In this document: piece after piece, positions 1 through 11,800 of the stretch
How positions within the stretch are numbered: position 1 is the first letter of the stretch
Layout of the letters: each line of letters begins with the position of its first letter
Assembly: GCA_008694505.1 (NCBI GenBank)
Contig: VZDJ01007755.1
Span: forward strand, 12,729,100-12,793,099
Origin: Cyanoderma ruficeps
Lineage: Eukaryota; Chordata; Aves; Passeriformes; Timaliidae
Direction of reading: 5' to 3'
DNA length: 64,000 nt
Notes under the pieces: model-generated
What the model saw: the letters and a program-made list of their open reading frames with translations, nothing else
Databases searched by the model: none
Told to the model about the DNA's origin: nothing
Program-made: the position numbers and the translations under genes

Positions 1-1146
1 CACAACACTCTAAAGTGCGTTACCAGACTGATACTAAAATGAATTTGTTGTAAACAGTTCCTTTTCAGATGTTAGCACATATATGAACTGAGGATGATCT
101 GAAATGCTTTAAAAATAATGTTATTGGTAATGGAATACATATATACTACAGATTTTACAGACTATTGCATAAATGTGTTGTGAAACCAATGTGCAAGCCA
201 ATTCAAAATGCATTTAAGAATAATTTCAGGAATTATTCTGAGTTCTTTTGCCACTGCTTATGGGTTTATGGCAAGAATTTTCTGTTGATTCATAAAGACT
301 GTCGCTGAATACCACCTGAAAGGCACCTAGACAAAAACTAAGACGACGTGAAACTGAGGCCCTGGCCCTAGGGTAGGTTTGCTATTCAGGTCTGGTGGCT
401 TCATTAGCATTTTACACCAGTAGGAGACTGGTAAGAGATCACACTAAGACATTGCTAGACATCAGGAAAATTATTTCTAAAATGTTAATTATACGTAAGG
501 TGCAGGTAAACCAAGAAATTTCTGTTATGTGCTGGTGATTTGAATGCCATTTATGTACTATTAGAATATATTCCAAGGAGATGGAGCTGGAGTAGTTAGG
601 ACAGATAACAAAGTGACTCCAAGAACAAGACATTTAAATCTAGTGAGCATTATGAACTGTCTGCCTGGAGATAATTGAATGAAATTTAGATAGTATCTAG
701 AAGTTACATTTTTTAAAAATACACATTGTTCCAGTAAAATGGTTAAGAGTGGGCTGGATTTTCACTGGTAGGAGAGAATACAAACACGGTTATGGGAACG
801 CAGACTTAAAGGCTATAGGACATCTAGTACAGAAGAATGAAAAAATGTTTCAAGAAAAATCAGCAGTAACTATTTCTGTGTGAAAGATGCTTTTCTTCCC
901 AGACAGCAGAAGTGCATGATGTGTGAGAGAGACGTATGCTGTGAGATGGTATCTCTCCTGGAATTAATGGTACCCAAGATAATGTTTAAGAGCAATTCCT
1001 GATAGACTAGTGCTTCAGGTCCTGGTGAATCCCAGTCTGATCTGATCTGCACTGCTTTACATAATGCACCTGGAAACCTCATCAAGCCCGAATGAGCTAA
1101 ACCCGTGTGTTCCATATTTCAGCAATAATGCTCTCAGCAACAGTGC
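1..1146. other. 5' flank without recognisable gene
   Basis: AT-rich intergenic sequence upstream of GAREM1. The open frames here are short and resemble no protein I recognise. I see no splice-flanked exon, RNA gene or clear repeat before the CR1 copy that begins near 1147. Confidence 0.6.
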
Positions 1147-1880
1147 TCAAGTTCACTGATGACACAAAGCAGTGAGGAGTGGCTGATACCTCAGAGGGCT
1201 GACCTGCTGGGAAGCAGCTCTCTGGAGAGGGACCTGAGGGTCCTGGTGGACAATGGAGCTGTCCATGAGCCAGCAGGGTACCCTGGTGGCCAGGAAGGCC
1301 AGTGGTGTCCTGGGGTGCATTAGGAACAGCATTGCCAGTTGATCAGGGAGGTGGTCTTGCCCCTCTACTCGGCCCTGGTGAGGCCGCATCTGGAGTGCTG
1401 TGTCCAGTTCTCAATACAAGAAAGACATGGACCTCTTGGAGTGGGTCCAGTGGAGGGAAACAAAGATGATTAAGGGGATGGAGCATCTCTCTTTACGAGG
1501 ACAGAGGGAGCCAGGCCTGTTCAGCCTTGAGAAAAGAGACAACCGAGGGGCCTTCATCAATAAGTACCAGAAGGGAGGGTGTCAAGAGGATGGAGCCAGG
1601 CTCTTCTCGGTGATGCCGAGCTACAGGACAAGATAAAACAGGCAGAAACCGAGGCACAGGAAGTTCCACCTGAATGTGAGGAAGAACTTTACTGTGCAGT
1701 GACCATGGACTAGAACAGATTTCCCAGAGAAGTTGTGGAGCCTCCCTCAATGGAGGTATTCTAGAACTGCCTGGATGCAATCCTGTGCCATGTGCTCTGG
1801 GAATATCCCTGCTTGAGCAGGGAGGTTGGACCAGATGACCCAGTGTGGTACCTCCCAACGTGACCCAGTCTGTGATCTTA
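1147..1880 (+). mobile_element. CR1 LINE, 5'-truncated 3' end
   Basis: CR1 is the dominant non-LTR retrotransposon of birds. The first half is the tail of the decayed reverse-transcriptase ORF: 1372-1395 reads ALVRPHLE, a conserved C-terminal peptide of CR1 ORF2, preceded by 'gatgacacaaag' and 'gaccctgagg'-type CR1 phrases. The second half matches the CR1 3' region, with 'agcctgttcagccttgag', 'gaggaagaacttt' and finally 'aggttggaccagatgaccc' near 1825, ending in 'ctgtgatctt'. Frames are broken by indels and the 5' end is missing, as in most avian CR1 copies, so this is a dead copy. The left edge is approximate. Confidence 0.9.
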
Positions 1881-2934
1881 CTTTGGACTTCAATAGCTTA
1901 ATTCACTGGTGTTGTTGAAAAGCATTTGGTGAACTTGGTAAAAGAAAAACTACTTTCAAAAGAAGTATCTTTAAAGGTAAATTTTGAAAATTTTTAATGC
2001 CAACTATTCTGGTAGGTAGGATCTAACAGCAGAAAAATCTTCTTCATAAAGAATGAAGATTTTTCACATTGTTGGGAAGACCCAGTGCCACACTATGTAG
2101 CTAAAGCATGGACCCAGAGCAGGATGAGCTTCAAGCCAACCTTGATCCACTTAAAGCAAGATAATTTGGGTTTTCTGTAATCTTCTGTGTCGACTAGTTT
2201 CCACAGTCTTTGTTTAATCTTGGAGCCCATGGGTAAAGTCCCAGCCTCTGTTTGCAGCAGAGCAGAACAAGAGCACGTCTGTCTCAGCCCTCCTCGTGCT
2301 GGCAGTGCTGTGGCACCAGCAGTGACAAAGGCATGCAGCAGTGTCTGGCCCTTTACCCAGGCCATGAGGAAAGTTGAGCAGCAGGAGGGTTCTTGGTACC
2401 ACAGCTCTTCCCAGAGCTCTGCCATCCTCTGTAGTCTCAAGGATAGATGGAGAAGCTGGAGCCTGGAGAGAGATGTTGGCTGTGGATGTTGTCAGTCGTT
2501 TTGCTAATTGCTGCAAGTCACTTTTATGTCTCTAGTCAACAGTAACAGCTTAAATGTAGCCAAGTTTACAGCAATGAAACAAACTGACACAGAAATGAAC
2601 AAAATAAACTTGAGCACAGTACAGTGCAACCACCCAGGAGTTTTTCTGGTTTAATTTCCCAGAGTTTCTGCAGTCTGGCAGCCTGGAGATCAAAATGCAT
2701 AAAATAAAGGGGAACACTAAATGAAATATCTTACGAAGATCATATAAGATTTCATCACATAAGCCACTTTGAAGAACGAATGTCTACAAACGTTCCCATG
2801 GTGTGAAGACGTTTGAATACGCAATATATGTAATGCCTGCGTGTGCAGTAACCGTGCACACAGCCTGTAAACATGAACTCACACGTATATACACGACTCA
2901 CAGGTGAAGACTAAAATAACACATACATAGCCCA
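1881..2934. other. Promoter-proximal flank without recognised feature
   Basis: Unique-looking sequence between the CR1 copy and the CpG island. A GC-richer patch at about 2090-2510 is open in several frames on both strands (up to 115 codons on the minus strand), but I recognise none of the translations and see no splice context. From about 2760 the sequence is AT-rich up to the abrupt CpG rise near 2935. Confidence 0.5.
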
Positions 2935-3124
2935 AGTGCGGGCTGCACGTCGGGCGAGCGGTCGGAGGGTGGAGTGAGAGGGACGGGCTGGGCGGCTCTG
3001 GCAGGCTCCGGCTCTGGCTCTCCGCGCCGGGCGGGCGGGCAGCCCGGCACTTTCCTTTTCGGCGCGGGGAGGAGCGGCAGCTGCGCAGGCGTTGCTCGCA
3101 CCCTGTTGATTAGTCAGTGCTGGG

Positions 3125-3268
3125 ATGGCGCTTCCTGGGCCAGGCGCGGCGGCGGCGGGCGGCCCCAGCCGGTCCCGGGGGGCGGCGGGAGCAGCAGCAG
3201 CAGCCGCAGAGGCAGCAGCAGCCGCCGCAGCAGCAGCGGGCGCCCGGCGGGCCTCCCTCTCTGCCTAG
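3125..3268 (+). CDS. Upstream ORF in the GAREM1 5' leader, poly-alanine-rich (47 codons)
   Basis: An ATG at 3125 has G at -3 and G at +4, a strong initiation context. It opens 47 codons that end at TAG 3266-3268. The peptide begins MALPGPGAAAAGG and contains a six-Ala run, one Glu, then ten Ala, encoded by the GCN/CAG-rich tract. It is in the same frame as the GAREM1 start (3125 and 3431 differ by 306), and no stop codon lies between 3269 and 3430. Whether it is translated depends on the transcription start being upstream of 3125, which is not known. If used, it would probably modulate GAREM1 initiation. It could also be chance in GC-rich DNA. Confidence 0.4.
   Translation: MALPGPGAAAAGGPSRSRGAAGAAAAAAEAAAAAAAAAGARRASLSA
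3190..3239 (+). repeat. GCN/CAG-type trinucleotide-rich tract in the 5' UTR
   Basis: Runs of gcagcagcagcagcc, ggcagcagcagcc and gccgcagcagcagcg follow one another with few interruptions. In the GAREM1 frame they read as GCA/GCC (Ala), and as CAG in another frame. Interrupted tracts of this kind are often length-variable. This one lies about 190 bases upstream of the start codon. Confidence 0.85.
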
Positions 3269-3430
3269 CCCCGCGTGTCCCGGGCGCCTGGCGCGGAGCG
3301 AGCCGCGCTCCCTCCCCTCCTTCCCGGCGCCCCCCTCCGCCGCCCGCCCCGCTGGCAGCCGCCCCGCCGGGTGGGAGCACCCCGCCGGCTCTGCCTGTCT
3401 GGCTGCTCCCTCCCCTCCCGGGCCGGGAAG

Positions 3431-3551
3431 ATGGACCCCGGCCCGCCGCTGGGCTGCAACCTCAAGGACGTGAAGTGGAGCGCGGTGGCCGTGCCCCTGG
3501 ACCTGCTCGTCAGCACCTACCGGCTGCCCCAGATCGCCCGGCTGGACAGCG
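3431..3551 (+). CDS. GAREM1: GAREM1 coding exon 1 (N-terminus, start of CABIT region)
   Basis: GAREM1 is a cytoplasmic adaptor downstream of the EGF receptor. It binds GRB2 and SHP2/PTPN11 and promotes ERK signalling. The exon encodes 40 residues plus one base, beginning MDPGPPLGCNLKDVKW and containing VPLDLLVSTYRLPQIARLDS. From memory this is nearly identical to the vertebrate GAREM1 N-terminus, so the family call is secure over the paralogue GAREM2. The ATG has A at -3 and G at +4, and it begins the conserved peptide. The donor is G|GTGCGTGGG at 3551/3552 (phase 1), and the split Gly codon is completed by 'GA' of exon 2. The frame stays open into the intron but loses homology at the donor. 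Confidence 0.95.
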
Positions 3552-4998
3552 GTGCGTGGGGCGGGGAGCGGGGCCGGGCGGGCTGCGGGCGGGCTGCCGG
3601 ACACAGTCCCGGGAGCGCCCCGTGCCTCTGCGGCTCCCGGGAGCGCTCTCCCGGCGGTCCTTGAACTGGCATCTGCCGGGGCTCGGTGCGAGGTTCCCGC
3701 TCGCCGCGGAGTCCGCGCGTTGCTTTGCACCAAAATATCTGGGTAATGTGCCCCCGTGCCCCCTCCGTGTGTGCGGAGGGCAGCTCGGTGGAGCCTGTCT
3801 GCTGTCAGCAGCCTGCCCCGCTGTGAGAGATCCTCGCCGTCCCAAATTAAGCGTGGAAGGGCATGTTCAGCACTGGAGACCCGGTGTTTTGATGAAGTGA
3901 TGCTACAACAAGGCCAAATAAGAATGGATACAAAATAGCCAAGTGGGCTAAATCTCTTGTGTAACAATTCCCTAAAAAAGCCACGGACCTGTTTAAAAAA
4001 AAAAAAAAAAAGAGTAACCTAGGAAGCCTTTGTAGTCTCCAGATAACTTTTTATTACAGTTCACTTGGGTGCTCACCTGCCGTTTCCAAGTCTGCAGCTT
4101 TTTGTTTACTCCAGGAAATATGAATCAGGTCTGACAGAGCAGCTATGACAGCACCGTTTTACCTTTCCTAGATCCATGTCTTGGAAAGTAATGTGTCAGC
4201 ACAGAGAGCTAGGGAAATACAGGAATTTTTTTATAAATGCTCAGACAGCTGCTTTGTAATAATGTGTTTGTGCATTGCATGCTAGCTCCATGAAAACTGT
4301 CCAGCTCTCCAAAGGAATGCAGAAGATAACTCACAAATTGGAAAAAAAAATTCTAGGCTTTTTAATTCATTAGCTTATGAAGTCACCGTGTACTTTTGTG
4401 ACGTAATAGAGCAGTTCTTGATTTAGCAAGTTTTGTATTGATTTGAAAAGTTAAAAAATGAGCACAGGTAATGTCCTATGTTGCTTCCCAGTGTGCAGGT
4501 CAAGACCAAGACTGTTTTATTACTTAACTGCAATTTCTATAATGCAGTGATGATTTTTGACTTTGCCCCTGGATTATGCAGTATTTTTCCTTTCACTCAT
4601 AGTGCTTCCTCAGAGCTGGCACTCAGGAGCAGGTTAAAGAAAAGGGGTTTTTTCTTTTTTAACTGCATCCGCCTATTCATCATGCTGTCAAATGTATGTT
4701 GTCCTGTGAGAATGGCAAAGCTGGTATGTTAGGGAGTTCCTCGTGGTAATACCTTCTGTGACTAGGAGCAGCTAAGATGGCCTCCAGTCACTGCAGTTAA
4801 GGCTGTTAATTTACTTTGAGGCTCCTGGCACTGATTCAGGCTTTAACAGGATGTATATATTGATGGTTTATTAATTTCCCTCTCTGTATGCTATACCTCC
4901 CAATCTCCCTGCTCGTCTTGTCTTTCTTCATTGGAAGGTACCTGAAAAAGCTTTGTTGTTAGAGAAAGTTTATGGGTTTTGAAGCAAGAGGCTGTTGA

Positions 4999-5009
4999 NG
5001 GGGGGGGGG
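4999..5009. repeat. G homopolymer with an undetermined base
   Basis: One N at 4999 is followed by ten consecutive G. This is a sequencing or assembly uncertainty at a homopolymer inside intron 1, so the true run length is unknown. Confidence 0.95.
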
Positions 5010-8000
5010 TCTTGTGTTGGAGCTGTTTATGGGAATATCCTGTAAAACAGAGATGATGTGGCTTTTGTGCAAAGGCTTCTTTGTCCCATGTGCCAACATT
5101 TAAGAGCACGTGCACAGGCGAGTGGATGTAAACAGACCTGAGCTCTTCTGCCCGTGCCCTGAGATGGCCAGACGTGAGGCAGCTGTTGGTGTAGGTGTCC
5201 TGCAGCAGTGGTTCAACCCAGCACTAAGCCCTGCCAGGAGGCAGGCTCAGGTGGAGCTCTGTGTGGAGGGCTTTGGCTTGGAGCTGATTTAGGTCGGCCG
5301 GGTTCAGTGCCTCGTGGATCTGGTTTTGCCTACTCAAATGCATGTACTTTTAACTTGGGGCACTACAGACAGCAGACAAATCAATATTTTATAAAGAACG
5401 CAGACGCCATGGTCTTGGGGATACAAAGAGAATGCTTTTCCTTTTTCCAGAGGAGGTTGTCTTGCAATAAGAGAACGCAACCATGAATCAGCGCATAGCC
5501 TTCTAAAGGAGGAAAAGTTGGGAATGTGCAGTGCTCGTGGAATTGACTGGAGCATGGGTTGTTGCAGGGTGGTTGCTCTTCATCCAGGTTCTTGTCTTGC
5601 AAAGTTAACAAGTGGAGCTCTCTCAGAGAATTTCGTGATGCAACGCTGAAGAAAATATATGCAGAGTCCAATCCAAATGTGTGTCATCCAGTGCTTGGGA
5701 AGTTTAAGGCTACCTGTGTTAGCAAGGTAGTGTCTTGTGCCAATTTTATCAGGCTGTGGCTGTTATATTTGGGTCAGGGTTGGTTTGCACAGAAATGGCC
5801 TCATCTTCTTCAGGTGCTGAACTCCTCTTCAGGTCAGTGGAAGCTGCATATGTTTCATGCTGTTGGAAATGTAACCACCTGTAGATGTCTGTCTTCAGTC
5901 ACCTTTTGATTCTGTGGTTGGCCTGTGTCTGTAGCATCAAGTTGTTTCTTGGCTGTTGTTTCAGTTTTCATGAGGTTTTGTGAAAGCCAAAATTTGTTTC
6001 TTCTGGCAGACCAGGACATAGGAGAGGATTGTAAAGCTGGAGTTGTATTCTCTTCAGAAGATGCCAATCTTAGAGTGTTGTTTCTACATTTCTTAATGGA
6101 GTTTAGCCCTTGGTCGATAATGTTCTTTGATGTCACCCACTGGACACAAGATGTCCAGTTTTGCACTGTTCCCTCACCTTCTGGCCTTTCAGTATGAAGA
6201 GGAAGAATGGGAATGATCAGTTCAATTTTATTCTTCAAGCTTGGATGTGCAGCTCCTGGAAAATTGCCCTTAAGTAATTCAGTTTGATTTCTTGACAGGA
6301 TGAAGTTATGAAATATTTATGTGCACTAAATTTGGTCCTCTGATAAGAAGGGAGGGTTTTTCTTGATGGTATAGGAGGAAGTAGTCTTTTGTTACATCAA
6401 GATATAGTTGGAAGTAGTTAGGCATTCATGCCTACTTCATCCATCTAGAAGTGATAAATGTGTCAATTTCTGGGGGTTTTTTTTCAGAGTTTGAAAACCT
6501 GAAAAACTTTTTAGTGTTTTTTGTTTTTTTTTTAATTTTAAGACTGGTTGTGTTTCAGGCTATGCTTTTGGATGCTGTTAAGTCATAAATCAAATTTTGT
6601 CTGTTTCAATGTGTTCATGTGTTATATTGTTTTGCTGATGAATATTGTGATATTAATTGAACAAATAGACTGAAAAAAACCCAAACTTGTCACTCTTGAA
6701 GAGAGCAATTGGGTTTAGTATGGGGTTTTTTTTTCCAGCCTCCATCACAACTTGAATATTTCTAGATGACAACTCAAATACACAACTGCTAAAAAAGTGC
6801 TAAAAACCCTAGCAGAGAAAATGCATGGACTTGATCTCACGCTGTGGAATTCACTGAGTGGGCTCTTTCAGATGAAAAGAAGCAAGACTTGAAGAGTGAG
6901 AGAGAGGAACCAGCTTTGTGCTGCGTTTTTCCTGTCCTCCCCCCTTCCGCCCCCCAGTCCCGATTTGCATTGTCACAGCTGAATCCCACCCCAGTGAGAG
7001 ACCTGTGGGTGGGTGCAGTGGGGAAAAGGTTTTGCCCTGGGAACCCGCAGCAGAAAGAGATCTTATCTTAGTGTGGTTGTTGCAACAGGGCAAAAGGTGA
7101 GCTTGGCTGGCCTGTGAGAACCAGGGCTGCACATGAGCCTGGGCTTGGCTCCCCTCACACCAGCAGGAGAAAAAGCTGATGGCGAAGCTGTGACTGTGTC
7201 TTGTTGCTAGTGCAGAAATGAGGTTGTGCGTGGTCATCTCAGAGCCTTATATTTCTGGTAGTTATTTTTCTAAGGATAATTTTGAAGGGTAAAAGAGAAA
7301 TGCTGTCAAGGTTAAAATCTAGAAAATACTGCTTTGCATAGAGCTGAGCTTCAGGCCAAGCTTTTTTTTGGTTTTTTTTTTGGTAAGCTTACTGTTCCCT
7401 TCAGACTCCCAAGAGCCTGTCATTCTTTTTCTTAGTGGAGCTCCCTTTTTCCCAGACAGTCTTGCTATGTTTTCACAAGTAAGGATCAGCCTTTGCTTGT
7501 AGTTATTTTTTGCCCACATATTGGATATGAACTGGAAGAGTTCACAGAAATTCCCACTTTGTGTACAAAGACTAAAGTTTATGGGATTAAAAGACCATGT
7601 GGTCCTCTGATTTTTTTAATTTTTTTTCTAAGTGATATCTAGGAAAAAAAAACATGTGGTGGTGCTGTTGTGATCAAATATAGTGGCACTCAACCTCAAC
7701 TCACAGAGAAGTGATTCCCTACTGTGCATGGCAGGGAAAACATGCTGAACTTTGCTGCAAAGGGAGATGATGGATCTCAATGAGCTGCTGAGACAGTGAA
7801 GAAAATTCTTCCTTATGCATTGTAAATGTGCTGTAAGATGAAATGGCATAATTGGTGGCTGTAAAGAAAGGAAAAATTTGTAAAATGGGTAACAGATTAA
7901 AAAGGTGATCTTCTTTCTTTCCCTAGATGAACTTCTGTTCATATCAGTAGTAGGTGAATAGTGAGTTTGTACTGTTGTTGCTCCTGGGGACAGAGAGATT

Positions 8001-8817
8001 TTATATAGTTTTATTTCAGATTCTCCTCGTCCATTTCAAAACTTTCTCATCCGACAACTGTCTACCCCAGTCATGTTCAGGGGACTATTGTTCTGTTGAG
8101 CACATTACTGTAGAGCTGATTCCAGTTCTGGAAACTAAGCACCCTCACATCTTATCAAAGCAGATCGTACTCAATAGAACAGCGTGGCCGTGTACATAAT
8201 GAAAATTTTGCATTGCGTCACTCCACAAATGCGGGTTATCTGTGCAGCTGAACAATACTTTGAAACTACAAAGAGACTTATTCTTTCAAGGTCTGAATGC
8301 TGCTATCCGTACTTTAATTGTCTTGAATGACCTCCTTCTTTTGAGAAGCTAGTGCAGCATGTCTCAGTAGTCTGCTATTGAATAAATCTTTAAAAGGCAT
8401 CATGTGGGAGTAGGGCAAAGCTTTTGAACAGGCTGAGAAAGAGGTTTCAGATATGCTCAGACCCTGGGCAATGGCCCTGATCTGATTGCCCACTGTAGGC
8501 GTGGCTGCCTTGTCCAGTGAGGTGTGGTAGGTGATATTGCTTATATATGGGGCAGACAAGACAAGTATTTGATTTCACAGCAAATATCCTCAAGATATGT
8601 TGTGTCCACATGGCTTGATTTCTTCCTTAGGTGCTGAACAGCTTTGAAACTCTTTTTATACTGTGTGTTCTGCCATTAAAGAATAATCCCAGTAGCATCT
8701 CCTGCTTGCTTTCTCTGTTTCCATCAAGACAATTGAATGAAAAAAAAACAAAACAATTGACAGGTTGCCACTAACCACTGCTCCTGGGGTTTTGTTTTGG
8801 TTGGATTGGTCTTTTCC

Positions 8818-8866
8818 TTTTCCCCTGCTGGCAGAGATGTGTTTTCTTTTCCCCTGCTGGCAGAGA
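8818..8866. repeat. Short direct duplication, period 29
   Basis: The phrase ttttcccctgctggcagaga occurs at 8818-8837 and again at 8847-8866. It is a local two-copy duplication inside intron 1 with no evident function. Confidence 0.85.
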
Positions 8867-11800
8867 AACATTTTAGTGAAAAAGCTTTTAATTCATTTAA
8901 AACCTGCAGCTACCGAATGGTGTCTGTGAAGATTATCATGCCTTTCTGGAGACGGAGGCCAGTATGTTGGCAAAAGCTGTTCTCAGGAGTACCCTGGACT
9001 TCCAGTGAGGTAGATAAAGAGTTCAGCATCATACCCATTTTAGTAGTGTGTATCGTGTGTTCTTAACCAGATATTTGAACCCTTGGTGGTGTGTTAGGGC
9101 TGCTAGAAAGGAAAATAGTTACATTCCTCTTATTTCTTGTGTGCTTAATAAACGTTCATATCCTTCTCTGTTATTCAAGGAACTGCTACCTCTTTGTTAA
9201 AGTTTGTAAAGTTTTGACTTTGTGAAGTGAAGCCTTCGTGTACATAACTGAATGAACACTTCCTGGATAAATGTGTAATTCAGGTATTGGAAGGTGAAAT
9301 GCCATCAGTCTTTTCTTAACTGGAAGTGCTATAACTTTAAATTCTCCCCCGGCTCCTCCCCCCCACCATTTAAATTACATCTAGCTTTCAAATAAAGCAC
9401 TAGATACACATAAAATCTAATGTATTAAGGTGTCTCAAACAGTTAGCCAAACCCCTAATCTTAAAACAAATGTGGTGTGATGAATCATATGCTGCTGTTG
9501 CAAGGAATGGTACGAGTCTAGGATAGGAAAGAAGGGCTTCGTTGTTTTCTGCTTTGTCTGTAAGTGCTGTTCTGGAACTAGGTGTTCCTGGCTTCGGTGA
9601 TTACGTGAACTGGCACTCCCTGTAATGCCCCAGCAAAGGCAACTATGCCAAGATGAAGTGCTGGAGGATATTGGACAGCATGGTCTGGTGCAACAGGATT
9701 TGATGGAAGTTGTGGGAAGAGCTGCAGTGTGTTCCAGTCATTCCAGTGGTGGTTTGTCAGAAGCAAAGGGCATGGGTGTTGCTGTATTTCCTTTTGGCAT
9801 TAGGAGTAACAAGTTGGTTGGATTAGGGCAACTTAAGTCTCTCCCCTATAGGAAAATATTCATCATCTTAATGTGGATTGCATATGACTCAAAACCAACC
9901 TTCATAAAACTCAGTGAGCCAATATTTCAAGTCTGAAATTTTTTGCTTTTAATGGTGCTTCTGTTTGGAAAGAGTTTTACGTAGCATTTGTGGTTTGCGA
10001 TTTTCATACCATTTGCAGTATGAAAAACTTGTGGAGTGAATTTCACTGTGCCTCCACCTATAAGCCATGTCTGCTCATCTAAAGGGCTTAGCACAGAAAT
10101 GTAAAATTGAGGTGTATAAGCAGATTGAAGAGTGTCTTTGCTGAGGATTAGAGCCACATCTGCACTGCAGTCTCTGAGGTGGTGCACAAGTCGGCATAAA
10201 ACTAATAAATCACAGTTTTGCCAGGGCACCTGTGTACTTGGCTGAGGCTTTGTACCCACAAGAATAGCTGCTGTATTGGTCTCAATAGCTCCTGTACTGC
10301 TGCTATGGGATGCATTGCCCTGCCAGGCTTGGTACTGCATGCTGGTGGTGTGAAGAGGGTCTTCCTGGGGCTGGGGAGGCTGTGGAGTCCAGCCTCGTCA
10401 TCCTTCAGGAGGGAGATGCTCCTGGATCTGCAAGGTGCACACTGAGTGGATCAAGCCACGATGAGGACATGAAATGCCGAGCAGTAGCTGCCAGAGCCGT
10501 GTGTTTGGGGGCGTGGGGAGCCCTGTGCCAGGGATTGCAGCATCTGCACACCCAGGCAAGAGCTGATGTGCTCTCAGCAGAGGAGTGGGTGGTGATTTTC
10601 CGAGGAAAAGCAGCAAATCTTGTTGCAGTGGGAAAGGTCACTTGGAGCTTCCTGGAAGTGCAAACCTTCAAGAAATGCAAAATTACTGCAAAGTGTCCTT
10701 TTTGGTTTGGGGGTTTTTCTTTCAGGATGTTATAATCTTGTAATCAAAGAGTTGAATGTGTGTGGATTTACTTGTTCTGTGAGAATGTCATTGGGCTTCT
10801 ACGAGAACCAAGAATAAAGATTTTAACATGGTCTCAGAGGCTGGAAGATGCCCAAGAGCTCAACCTGATGAGGTTGATACTGGAGTTGCTTCATACCAGG
10901 GCTGAACCCTAGTGACTCAAATGTTATATAAAACACAACATGCTGCAATTCTGTTTGTGAAATGAGCAGGGAAAACATTGTGGTGGTGACAAGGAAGTTG
11001 GGGCATTTCTCCTTACAGTCAGAGCTGGGGGAATGGGAAGAAAAGCTGAGTAGAGAAGTAAAAAGCCCCTTTTAATGGGCCATTATGTGCCATGTGCTGC
11101 TTTACTTTCTATCTTGGTGCTCCCATGGCAAAACCTCTGCCTGGCATGGGTAAGGATGTAGCTCCGTGGGTGACAGGTGCCAGGAACAGGCTGGGGGACT
11201 GCACCCACTGTTCAGGGGGGCACCAGCTGCTGGCTGGGACACGGTGTGGGGGTGTGCATCCTCCAAAGGTGATGTGCTGGACAAGAGGCTGTGTGGGGAC
11301 ACTGTTCTGCTCTGCTGGGAGGATATGGGCTAGTTGCAGAGTACAGAGATCAACCACCCTAAATAGAGTGCATAAGCCTTCACTCTGTCCTGAAGAGACA
11401 GGCTGTGTGCCCAAGGCTGACCCAAGGGCACAAGTGGAGGAAGGTCCCTGTGTTCAGTCATTTCAGAACTGACCCTGACTCGGTGTTGCACTGCCAGGGC
11501 TGTTGCTCAGTGCTGCTCTGGGCAGCCAGACTGAAGCAGAGCATGTTTGCCTTGCAGCTGCGTTTGTAAGAGCTATGCAGTCTAAATACTCGAGTTACTA
11601 ACTTCCAGGAGCTATTTCCAAGTAGCCCACAAATGCTTGGATACCCCCTCTCCTGTGTTTGTTTTTCAGTTTGCAGCTTTTCTGTTGTTGTGGTTCCAGC
11701 TGGCAGTTTTGCTTATTTGCCCCACTGAAAGCTATTCTTGTTGCTTCCTGGCACCTCACCATTTTGGAGATGAAGGAGGGAAGATTGGGGTGGGAAAATG

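Larger units (their letters stand above)
2935..3730 (+). promoter_or_regulatory. GAREM1: CpG-island promoter and 5' UTR region of GAREM1
   Basis: GC and CpG content rises sharply at about 2935 and falls again by about 3730, bracketing the start codon at 3431. GC-box-like runs occur at 3029-3040 (gggcgggcggg) and again just inside intron 1 (about 3575-3600). I see no TATA box at a plausible distance, which fits a CpG-island promoter with dispersed initiation. The transcription start cannot be fixed from sequence alone. It must lie upstream of 3431, and the 5' UTR is probably several hundred bases long. The island is also open on the minus strand, so antisense initiation cannot be excluded. Confidence 0.85.

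Noticed and set aside
2974..3967. Long open frames on both strands across the CpG island (308 codons on +, 285 on -)
   Set aside because: Stop codons are rare in GC-rich DNA, so all six frames open there. Only the frame holding 3431-3551 matches a known protein (GAREM1).
5559..6238. Region open on both strands, suspected ancient repeat or retrocopy
   Set aside because: Translations on either strand are unrecognised and I could not match a repeat family. Evidence is too weak to list as a feature.
9927..10340. 137-codon minus-strand open frame
   Set aside because: Not similar to any protein I recognise, with no splice or promoter context. A few frames of this length are expected by chance in 64 kb.
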